A stretch of DNA of 5,273 bases from Hyphomicrobiales bacterium. Lineage in GTDB: Bacteria; Pseudomonadota; Alphaproteobacteria; Rhizobiales; Beijerinckiaceae. The position numbers and the translations under genes were made by a program. Below, piece after piece: positions 1 through 5,273 of this stretch. The stretch is from assembly GCA_028290085.1 (NCBI GenBank), contig JAQGKN010000424.1, forward strand, positions 1 through 5,273, read 5' to 3'. Within the stretch, counting starts at the first letter, position 1. Every line of letters begins with the position of its first letter. The notes below the pieces were generated by a model, which was not told where the DNA came from, searched no databases, and saw only the letters and a program-made list of their open reading frames with translations.

Positions 1-55
1 CGAGCGCGGCAACACCCCGAATTCCATCGAGGGCGACGAATCCTCTCCTATGCAT
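1..55 (-). CDS. Acyltransferase 3 family (OafA/YrhL-like) membrane protein, N-terminal fragment
   Basis: Only the first 18 codons lie in the window, and the gene runs off the left edge. The translation from ATG at 55 reads MHRRGFVALDGIRGVAAL. The stretch F-x-A-L-D-G-[IL]-R-G-[VI]-A-A-L is the hallmark start of acyltransferase-3 integral membrane proteins, which O-acetylate or otherwise acylate surface polysaccharides, Nod factors and similar glycans. In that family it forms the beginning of the first transmembrane helix, a few residues after the initiator, which fits this start. The frame is open back to the tctA stop, so a start at TTG 88 is possible but less natural. No good Shine-Dalgarno precedes ATG 55; the bases just upstream form one arm of an inverted repeat. 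It lies on the same strand as tctBA, 66 nt downstream of tctA. The family call rests on a short motif; the substrate cannot be inferred. Confidence 0.72.
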   Translation of the reverse strand, partial: MHRRGFVALDGIRGVAAL

Positions 56-61
56 CCACGC

Positions 62-115
62 TCGAAACTCGAGACATGCTCGGCTCAAAATTGCGGGGCA
101 TGTTCCGAGTTTCGA
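62..115. repeat. Imperfect inverted repeat (17-bp arms, 20-nt loop) between tctA and the acyltransferase gene
   Basis: The arms at 62-78 (TCGAAACTCGAGACATG) and 99-115 (CATGTTCCGAGTTTCGA) are reverse complements at 15 of 17 positions. In RNA of either strand one mismatch becomes a G-U pair, so the stem is 10 bp, a wobble, one mismatch, then 5 bp. The outer arm also contains the small palindrome CTCGA-AAC-TCGAG at 61-73. It begins 6 nt after the tctA stop and ends 6 nt before the acyltransferase ATG. No T-run follows on either strand, so it does not look like a classic intrinsic terminator. It may be an operator dyad, an mRNA-stabilising 3' hairpin for tctA, or a structure controlling the next start codon. 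Confidence 0.6.
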
Positions 116-121
116 AAACCA

Positions 122-1657
122 TCAAGCAGCGCCCTCCTGCACGACCACTGCGTCAGGCACGAGCTTCTGCCGCTTCTTCCTCAGTCGCACATAGATCTGC
201 GCTGCGATCAGCAGCACCGACAGCCCGATGAACACGGCCGAGATCGGATGCTCAAGAAATGTCATCAGGTCGCCGCGCGAGATGATGAGGGCGCGGCGCA
301 GGTTCTCCTCGAACCGCGGCCCCAGCACGAAGCCGAGCAGAATCGGCGCGGGCTCGAACTTCAACAGCAGCAACACATAGGCAAAGGCGCCGATGGCGAG
401 CGTTGTGCCCACGTCGAACAGTGAGTTACGCGCGGCGAAAACGCCGATGCAGATGAAGAACAGCGCGCTCGGGAACAGATATTTGTAGGGCACCATTAGC
501 ATTTTCACCCAGATGCCGATCATTGGCACATTGAGGAAAATGAGCATGAGGTTGCCGACCCAGAAGCTGGCGATCAGCCCCCAGAACAGATCGGGATGTT
601 CGACGATGAGTCGCGGCCCGGGCTGGATCCCGTGGATGATGAGCGCGCCCAGAATCAGCGCCATCACCGCATCGCCCGGGATGCCCAGGCTCATGGTCGG
701 AATGAAGTCGCCTTGGACGGAGGAATGCGTCGAGGCCTCCGGTGCCGCCACGCCTTCGATGGCGCCATGGCCGAATCGCTCCGGCGTCTTGGATATCTTC
801 TTCTCGGCCGCATAGGCGACGAAGGATGCGATGGTCGGCCCTGCTCCCGGAATGCAGGAGCACAGGCTGCCGATCAGCGTGCCGCGCAGGATCGGCATGG
901 CCGCTTTCTTCATGTCGTCGCGCGTCGGGCGCATGTCGCGCACCCGGAGCTTGGCATAGACGAGGTTGATCGGTGCCGTATTGTTGACGCTGCGCAGGAA
1001 TTCGCCGATGCCGAATAGCCCCAGCGATAGCGCCACCAGTTCCACGCCGTCGGATAGATCTGGAATGCCGAAGGTGAACCGGTCCACGCCCGTGTTGAAA
1101 TCCGTCCCCGCTATGCCGAGCAGGAGCCCGAAGATCGTCATGGCGACGCCTTTCAATGGCGACCCCTTCGCCAGCGTCGAGCCCGCGAGCAAGCCGAGCA
1201 GCATCAGCGCGCAGACCTCGGGCGCGCCGAACATGAAAGCGATCTTGGCGACATAGGTCGCGAAAAACACCATCTGCGTGATGCCGAAGGCAGCACCGAA
1301 CATCGAACCCATCATGGTGATGCCCAGCGCCGCGCCGCCACGCCCCTGCTGGGTCATGGGGAAGCCGTCTAGGCATGTAACAGCGTGTGGCGGGTGACAC
1401 GGCAGGTTCAGCAGGATCGAGCAAATCGCGCCGCCATATTGCGCACCGTAATAGATGCCCGAGAGCATCAGGATGGCGGGGATCGGATCCAGGCTGAAGG
1501 TCAGCGGCAGCAAAATCGAAATAGCCGACAAGACGCCCATGCCCGGCAGCACGCCAACCAGATTGCCGACCATCACGCCGACGAAGCACCAAAGGATATT
1601 GTGTGGCTCCAGCGCGATGCCGAAGCCATGCATCAGTCCATCAAAACCCGTGAGCAT
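122..1657 (-). CDS. tctA: Tripartite tricarboxylate transporter, large membrane subunit TctA
   Basis: The product is a 511-residue polytopic inner-membrane protein of the TctA family, the transport channel of a TctABC solute uptake system driven by an ion gradient. Seen directly: the first glycine motif GNLVGVLPGMG (31-41); GIYYGAQYGG (67-76) running into ILLNLPCHPPHAVTCLDGFP (81-100); the second half-repeat with IPGAGPTIASFVAY (269-282), PERFGHGAIEGVAAPEAS (292-309) and FIPTMSLGIPGDA (318-330); GIQPGP (343-348); and the C-terminal PAPILLGFVLGPRFEENLRRA (436-456). The length matches the family norm of about 500. About ten or more hydrophobic segments are present, and the protein ends in a basic cytosolic tail (RLRKKRQK, 491-498). 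The start follows the tctB stop by 2 nt with AGGGG at 1671-1667, so translation is probably coupled. Residue 87 is Cys where I recall Gly in most relatives. The substrate (citrate, another carboxylate or an aromatic acid) cannot be told from this subunit. Confidence 0.95.
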   Translation of the reverse strand: MLTGFDGLMHGFGIALEPHNILWCFVGVMVGNLVGVLPGMGVLSAISILLPLTFSLDPIPAILMLSGIYYGAQYGGAICSILLNLPCHPPHAVTCLDGFPMTQQGRGGAALGITMMGSMFGAAFGITQMVFFATYVAKIAFMFGAPEVCALMLLGLLAGSTLAKGSPLKGVAMTIFGLLLGIAGTDFNTGVDRFTFGIPDLSDGVELVALSLGLFGIGEFLRSVNNTAPINLVYAKLRVRDMRPTRDDMKKAAMPILRGTLIGSLCSCIPGAGPTIASFVAYAAEKKISKTPERFGHGAIEGVAAPEASTHSSVQGDFIPTMSLGIPGDAVMALILGALIIHGIQPGPRLIVEHPDLFWGLIASFWVGNLMLIFLNVPMIGIWVKMLMVPYKYLFPSALFFICIGVFAARNSLFDVGTTLAIGAFAYVLLLLKFEPAPILLGFVLGPRFEENLRRALIISRGDLMTFLEHPISAVFIGLSVLLIAAQIYVRLRKKRQKLVPDAVVVQEGAA

Positions 1658-1659
1658 GT

Positions 1660-2139
1660 TCAGAAGCCCCTGACGATCGGAATCTGCACATGCAGGATGT
1701 ATGCAAAGAGCACGAGGGCGAAGACGCTGATGCCAGAAGCCAGCAGCGCCGAAACCTTCAGCGTCGCCGTACGGTCACCCATGGCGCCGATGAAGACACA
1801 AGCAAAGGTCGCGGGCAGTAGACCGGCATATTCGGCCAGCACAATGAACGACACGACGCTGCCGATGACGCAGGACCAGCCGCGCCAATCCGGATGTGCG
1901 GGAACCGAATGCAAGCTTTCTATGAGGCCTGCAGGTTCCTCGGCCGCGCTCCGTCGCGCAGAAAGCGCGATGAGAATACCGAGAAAGGTCAGGAGGACGC
2001 CGAGGACCAGGGGGAAATATCCGGGCCCCATGCGGGTCAGCGTCCCCACTTGGTAGGTCGAGCCCAGATAAGCCGCCCCCACCCCAATCAGAATCATCAA
2101 TGTGCCGGCATAATAATCACGCCGCCCGTCGCTGATCAT
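1660..2139 (-). CDS. tctB: Tripartite tricarboxylate transporter, small membrane subunit TctB
   Basis: The product is a 159-residue hydrophobic protein with four or five membrane spans (about 10-27, 42-61, 88-104, 105-119 and 127-148) and a polar loop at 62-87 rich in Arg, Glu and Ala. The sequence TLTRMGPGYFPLVLGVLL (33-50) is the family signature, in which a MGPGYFP-like segment leads into the second helix. Size and topology fit TctB, the small partner of the TctA channel. The start at 2139 is supported by AGGAG at 2152-2148, eight nt upstream. It is the first visible gene of the tctBA transcription unit. In typical operons the binding-protein gene tctC precedes tctB, but here the upstream DNA is a divergent intergenic region leading to phr. 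The sequence is poorly conserved outside the signature, so the call leans on the signature plus the adjacent tctA. Confidence 0.92.
   Translation of the reverse strand: MISDGRRDYYAGTLMILIGVGAAYLGSTYQVGTLTRMGPGYFPLVLGVLLTFLGILIALSARRSAAEEPAGLIESLHSVPAHPDWRGWSCVIGSVVSFIVLAEYAGLLPATFACVFIGAMGDRTATLKVSALLASGISVFALVLFAYILHVQIPIVRGF
1667..1671 (-). promoter_or_regulatory. Shine-Dalgarno-like site of tctA inside the tctB end
   Basis: AGGGG on the minus strand lies nine nt upstream of the tctA ATG and within the last codons of tctB. It is a moderate match. With the 2-nt gap between the genes it suggests translational coupling of the two membrane subunits. Confidence 0.5.
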
Positions 2140-2389
2140 ACGTCGCTCTCCTGCCGCCCCGGGCGCGGAATTTCGGATTTACCACGCCTGGCAGGAAGCG
2201 TGCCGTCGCTCGGCAGGCACCACGCATCGAACGCATTGTCAGTGATTTGTGATCGAGAAGGGCGACCCCGTCAACTCGCCACCCGGGCCCCGGAAGGGCG
2301 TTACGCCCAGCGTCTTTAATCCGCATGGCGTCGGACACCGTACATTCCCGTGCGGTCGAGTGCCGCGACGTCAGGATAGAATTCGCAGC
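2140..2389. promoter_or_regulatory. Divergent intergenic region between tctB and phr
   Basis: These 250 bp separate two divergent genes and must hold promoters for both. No pair of -35/-10 boxes is convincing. Visible elements are: a direct repeat GTGAT at 2242-2246 and 2249-2253 in the most AT-rich part; a 13-bp palindrome GGGCGT-T-ACGCCC at 2296-2308; a small hairpin TGCCG-TCGCT-CGGCA at 2201-2215; and TAGAAT at 2377-2382, which resembles a -10 box but lies only 7 nt before the phr ATG. No alphaproteobacterial LexA box (GTTC-N7-GTTC) and no EcfG-type GGAAC-N16/17-CGTT promoter was seen. No protein-like reading frame with a recognisable product lies here, although the phr frame is open back to GTG 2249. 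Confidence 0.6.
2148..2152 (-). promoter_or_regulatory. Shine-Dalgarno of tctB
   Basis: The minus strand reads GGCAGGAGAG here. AGGAG at 2152-2148 lies eight nt before the ATG at 2139, a near-ideal spacing that fixes the tctB start. Confidence 0.8.
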
Positions 2390-3865
2390 ATGTCCAAGAA
2401 CTCGAAAAATGAGCCCGTGATCGTCTGGTTCCGCGACGATCTTCGCCTCAGCGACCAGCCAGCCGTCTCGGCGGCAGTGTCGGCGGACGTTCCCGTGCTC
2501 TGCCTCTATGTCTTTGATGAAGAAAGCCCGGCCATCCGCCCGCTCGGCGGCGCCTCGCGCTGGTGGCTGCATCATTCGCTAGCAACCCTTGGAGCGTCGC
2601 TGGAAAAGCTCGGCGGGCGCCTTGATATCCTGCGCGGCCCGGGAGCCGAGACACTGGCCACGGTGGCCACAGCGTCGCGCGCCTCCGGGGTGTTCTGGAC
2701 CCGCCGCTACGGCTCCGCCGAGATCGAGATCGACCGCCGCGCCAAATCAGGGCTTTCGGATGCAGGCGTCGCCGTCCGTAGCTTCAACGGCCAGCTGCTC
2801 CGCGAGCCCTGGGAGGTCCAGACAAAGGCTGGAACCTTCTTCCGTGTCTTCACGCCCTTCTGGCGCGCCTTGCGGGCACTTCCCGATCCCACCCGCCCCT
2901 TGCCCGCGCCCAAAAGCATCGAGCCCGCAGCCTGGCCAGACGGAGCCCCGCAACGTGTCGATCTCGAAAGCCTGAACCTCCTGCCCAAGAAGCCCGACTG
3001 GTCCACCGGCCTTCGGGAAACGTGGACGCCGGGCGAGCATGGCGCAATGCAGCAGCTGGGCATGTTCCTCGACGAGCGGGTATCGCGTTACGCAGGCCAT
3101 CGTGACCGGCCAGACGTGGCTGCGACATCAGCGCTCTCACCCTTCCTGCGCTTCGGCGAAATCTCGCCGCGCCAGATCTTTCACGCTGTGCGCCACGCCG
3201 AACAGGCTGGCTCGGCGCCCGCGCGAGATGCGGAAAAGTTTCTGACGGAAATCGGCTGGCGGGAGTTTTCCTACCACCTGCTCTACTACGTGCCCGATCT
3301 CGCGCGCGCCAATTTCCAGCGCAAGTTCGAAGCCTTCCCATGGCGCGAGCCGGAACCCGAGGCGCTCGACGCCTGGAAGCACGGGCGCACCGGCTACCCA
3401 CTTGTGGACGCGGGCATGCGCGAACTCTGGCAGACCGGCATCATGCACAACCGCGTGCGCATGATCGTGGCCTCCTTTCTTGTGAAGGATCTGCTGGTCG
3501 ACTGGCGTGTCGGCGAGGAATGGTTTTGGAACACGCTCTGCGATGCCGATCCCGCCAGCAATCCCGCGAGCTGGCAATGGGTCGCTGGCTCGGGCGCCGA
3601 TGCCGCACCTTATTTCCGCGTGTTCAATCCGACGTTACAAGCCAAAAAATTCGATCCGTCGGGCGTCTACGTCCGTAGCTTCGTGAAAGAACTCGCCGGA
3701 CTGCCCGATACATGGATCCACGAACCCTGGCTTGCTCCCGCCGACGTGCTTCGCCGCGCGGGTGTCATGCTGGATGGAAATTATCCCCGTCCCATCATCG
3801 ATCATTCGCGCGCGCGTGACCGCGCGCTTGCGGCCCTGTCCTCGACAAAAACGGACACGGCCTAG
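2390..3865 (+). CDS. phr: Deoxyribodipyrimidine photolyase, class I (CPD type)
   Basis: The product (491 residues; family usually about 470-480) would be a cytosolic, light-driven flavoenzyme that splits UV-induced cyclobutane pyrimidine dimers. The N-terminal antenna domain (about 9-165) begins VIVWFRDDLRLSD (10-22) and includes ASRWWLHHSL. The C-terminal FAD domain (about 285-480) carries EIGWREF (287-293), TGYPLVDAGMREL (334-346), HNRVRM (353-358), and DADPASNPASWQW (385-397) followed by DAAPYFRVFNP. By spacing against the E. coli enzyme as I remember it, the electron-transfer tryptophans are W395, W372 and W318. The Asn near flavin N5 is N391, and the dimer-contacting pair is E287/W290. 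The outer tryptophan is one residue out of register because of an extra residue before W329. ATG 2390 is chosen because the domain starts nine residues later; a start at GTG 2249 would add 47 residues without homology. The ribosome site is weak (AGGA 2373-2376, 13 nt away). A flavoprotein gene follows 30 nt downstream on the same strand. Confidence 0.96.
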   Translation: MSKNSKNEPVIVWFRDDLRLSDQPAVSAAVSADVPVLCLYVFDEESPAIRPLGGASRWWLHHSLATLGASLEKLGGRLDILRGPGAETLATVATASRASGVFWTRRYGSAEIEIDRRAKSGLSDAGVAVRSFNGQLLREPWEVQTKAGTFFRVFTPFWRALRALPDPTRPLPAPKSIEPAAWPDGAPQRVDLESLNLLPKKPDWSTGLRETWTPGEHGAMQQLGMFLDERVSRYAGHRDRPDVAATSALSPFLRFGEISPRQIFHAVRHAEQAGSAPARDAEKFLTEIGWREFSYHLLYYVPDLARANFQRKFEAFPWREPEPEALDAWKHGRTGYPLVDAGMRELWQTGIMHNRVRMIVASFLVKDLLVDWRVGEEWFWNTLCDADPASNPASWQWVAGSGADAAPYFRVFNPTLQAKKFDPSGVYVRSFVKELAGLPDTWIHEPWLAPADVLRRAGVMLDGNYPRPIIDHSRARDRALAALSSTKTDTA

Positions 3866-3895
3866 CGCTGTCTCTCTTCTCGAATGGACTGTCTG

Positions 3896-5273
3896 ATGAG
3901 AATTGCCATTGTAGGAACAGGCATCGCGGGCAATGCCGCGGCCCTCGCGTCATCGCAGGCGACCAATCTCAACGAGATCGTCGTCTATGAGCGCGACAGC
4001 CGCGCAGGCGGCCATTCAGCGACCGTGGACATCGACTATGCGGGCACACCCGTTTCGGTGGATACCGGCTTCATCGTCTACAACGAGCTGAATTACCCGA
4101 ACCTCACTGCCATGTTCGATTATCTGGGCGTCGCCACGCAAGCCTCGAACATGAGCTTCTCGGTCTCGGTAGATCGCGGCCGCTTCGAATGGTGCGGCCG
4201 CGACGGGACGGGCGTCGTCGGTGGCCTGTTCGCGCAGCGCAGCAATCTCTTCTCGCCCTCCTACCTGCTGATGCTGGCCGAGATCGTGCGCTTTCAGAAG
4301 CGCGCCATCGCGGATTCGCGCGGCAACACGGTGGGCGAAGGATCGCTGGCAGATTATCTGACGCGGCACGGGTTTTCGCAGCGCCTGCGCGACGATTATC
4401 TTGTGCCGATGGGCGCGGCCATCTGGTCCACCTCGCCGAAGAAAATGCTGGAATTCCCCGCGACCAGCTTCATCGAGTTCTTCGACAATCACTGTCTTCT
4501 GCAATGGGACCGCCCGCAATGGCGCACGGTGACCGGCGGCAGCCGCAGCTATGTGCGCAAGCTCACGGCGTTGTTCGAGCCCTCGCTGCGACTCGACACC
4601 AGCGTCGTGGGGATCTCGCGTGACGCGGACGGTGTCGAGATCCGCGATGACAAGGGCGGTGTCGAGCGTTTCGACCATGTGATCCTGGCTGCGCACGCAC
4701 CGGACTCGCTCGCCATGCTGTCGGACGCCTCGCCCCGGGAGCGCGCGATACTGTCGGCCTGCGATTATCAGGCAAACGACGTTTGGCTGCATCGCGACCC
4801 CGCGCTGATGCCCAAGCGCAAGGCGGCGTGGGCCGCGTGGAATTTCCTGCGTGAGGGCAATGACGCCGACCGGCTATGCGCCGTCAGCTATTGGATGAAC
4901 TACCTGCAGGGCATCGACAAGGACATGCCGCTCTTCGTGACTCTCAACCCGCCCTTCGAGCCGCGTCCCGAGCTGACCTTCGGGCGTTTCTCCTACAATC
5001 ACCCGCAATTCGACGCCCCCGCGCTTGCCGCTCGCAAGCAGCTCGACCAGATCCAGGGCACGCAGCGCACATGGTTTTGCGGCGCGTGGACCGGCCACGG
5101 CTTCCACGAGGACGGTCTCCGCTCTGGGCTCGAAGTGGCGGCGTGGCTGGGCTGCGCGGCGCCCTGGGCCAGCGGCGTCGATCTCTCGCGCTTACACGGC
5201 AACACGGCATCGCAGGGTAAACCGGCTCAAAATATTCCGATGAGTCATGGACGGCAGGAAAAGGAACTGACGC
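3896..5273 (+). CDS. FAD/NAD(P)-binding amine-oxidase-like protein (COG2907), 3' end beyond the window
   Basis: At least 459 codons are present with no stop before the right edge. Seen: a Rossmann FAD-binding start MRIAIVGTGIAG (GxGxxG at 7-12) with the ribose-binding acid E32 in VVYERDSRAGGHSATVD (29-45); VDTGFIVYNELNYPNL (55-70); MGAAIWST; PQWRTVTGGSRSYV; and the C-terminal flavin-contact block CGAWTGHGFHEDGLRSGLEV (395-414). These match the COG2907 group of predicted FAD-dependent oxidoreductases. Homologues are fused to the N-terminus of plant cyclopropane fatty acid synthases, and in bacteria they sit beside DUF1365 and Cfa-like methyltransferase genes. A role in modifying membrane acyl chains is therefore likely but inferred; some relatives may take part in furan fatty acid formation. 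ATG 3896 puts the Rossmann strand at the very N-terminus; ATG 3884 in frame would add four residues. No clear Shine-Dalgarno is seen, so translation may be coupled to phr. The core ends near residue 428 and a polar tail follows. Confidence 0.88.
   Translation, partial: MRIAIVGTGIAGNAAALASSQATNLNEIVVYERDSRAGGHSATVDIDYAGTPVSVDTGFIVYNELNYPNLTAMFDYLGVATQASNMSFSVSVDRGRFEWCGRDGTGVVGGLFAQRSNLFSPSYLLMLAEIVRFQKRAIADSRGNTVGEGSLADYLTRHGFSQRLRDDYLVPMGAAIWSTSPKKMLEFPATSFIEFFDNHCLLQWDRPQWRTVTGGSRSYVRKLTALFEPSLRLDTSVVGISRDADGVEIRDDKGGVERFDHVILAAHAPDSLAMLSDASPRERAILSACDYQANDVWLHRDPALMPKRKAAWAAWNFLREGNDADRLCAVSYWMNYLQGIDKDMPLFVTLNPPFEPRPELTFGRFSYNHPQFDAPALAARKQLDQIQGTQRTWFCGAWTGHGFHEDGLRSGLEVAAWLGCAAPWASGVDLSRLHGNTASQGKPAQNIPMSHGRQEKELT
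5256..5266 (+). promoter_or_regulatory. Purine-rich Shine-Dalgarno-like run at the right edge
   Basis: AGGAAAAGGAA lies seven nt before the window end, inside the open tail of the flavoprotein gene. Its position fits a ribosome site for a gene starting just past the edge and overlapping or abutting the flavoprotein end. DUF1365 would be the expected neighbour. This is inference from spacing and family context. Confidence 0.35.

Noticed and set aside
25..27. ATG at 27 (minus strand) preceded by AGGAGAGGA as the start of the left-edge gene
   Set aside because: It lies in a different frame from the acyltransferase motif, and the purine run at 49-41 is itself inside the coding sequence that starts at 55.
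62..115. Reading the inverted repeat as a rho-independent terminator
   Set aside because: No T-run follows the stem on either strand, and the 20-nt loop is long for an intrinsic terminator.
50..424. Plus-strand open frame over the tctA 3' end and the intergenic hairpin
   Set aside because: It has no recognisable domain, its composition is typical of an antisense shadow, and there is no ribosome site before 50.
426..1592. Long overlapping minus-strand frame (388 codons) inside tctA
   Set aside because: It is an Arg/His-rich out-of-frame translation of tctA. The tctA frame has transmembrane segments and family motifs.
1385..2056. Plus-strand open frame across the tctA/tctB junction
   Set aside because: The low-complexity Arg/Gln/Ala product matches no family, and the opposite strand encodes two well-supported genes.
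2250..2277. TGATCG at 2250 as the -35 of an ECF (RpoE/ChrR-type) promoter for phr
   Set aside because: No matching -10 element lies 17-18 nt downstream, and GATC is short and common. The regulon link would need whole-genome evidence.
2249..2389. 47-residue N-terminal extension of the photolyase from GTG 2249
   Set aside because: The extension is Pro/Arg-rich, resembles no domain or targeting signal, and the photolyase fold starts normally at residue 9 from ATG 2390.
2140..2389. LexA/SOS box upstream of phr
   Set aside because: No GTTC-N7-GTTC or similar dyad was found on either strand of the region.
4016..4792. Long open minus-strand frame (258 codons) opposite the flavoprotein gene
   Set aside because: It is an antisense shadow of GC-rich codons. 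The product is rich in Arg, His and Ala with no domain, while the plus frame has clear FAD motifs.

Overview
The window is GC-rich, gene-dense bacterial chromosome, most likely from an alphaproteobacterium, perhaps of the Hyphomicrobiales (Rhizobiales). This placement rests on base composition, on the protein flavour of the photolyase and the flavoprotein, and on the Tct-type transporter, a family expanded in alpha- and betaproteobacteria. No rRNA or marker gene is present to confirm it.

The left half is read on the minus strand. tctB (2139-1660) and tctA (1657-122) encode the small and large membrane subunits of a tripartite tricarboxylate transporter, separated by 2 nt. The periplasmic binding protein TctC, which usually sits next to them, is not in the window. 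After tctA comes a 66-nt gap almost filled by a 17-bp imperfect inverted repeat (62-78/99-115). Next is the first 18 codons of another minus-strand gene, starting at 55. It opens with the LDGIRGVAAL signature of acyltransferase-3 (OafA-like) membrane proteins.

Positions 2140-2389 form a 250-bp divergent intergenic region that must carry the control signals for both sides. A strong ribosome binding site for tctB is visible, but no promoter is certain.

The right half is read on the plus strand. phr (2390-3865) is a class I DNA photolyase with its FAD pocket and electron-transfer tryptophans preserved. Thirty nt later, in the same frame, follows a COG2907-type FAD-dependent oxidoreductase (3896 to beyond 5273). 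Members of that family usually sit beside DUF1365 and cyclopropane-fatty-acid-synthase-like genes and act in membrane fatty acid modification. A purine-rich ribosome-binding-like run at the right edge suggests another gene starts just outside. The right half therefore looks like the front of a light/oxidative stress operon joining DNA photorepair to lipid modification. This arrangement is known in alphaproteobacteria.

No mobile element, CRISPR array, tRNA or rRNA was seen, and nothing amounts to an undescribed system. The most interesting points are the hairpin ahead of the acyltransferase gene, the tctBA pair without tctC, and the photolyase/flavoprotein pairing.
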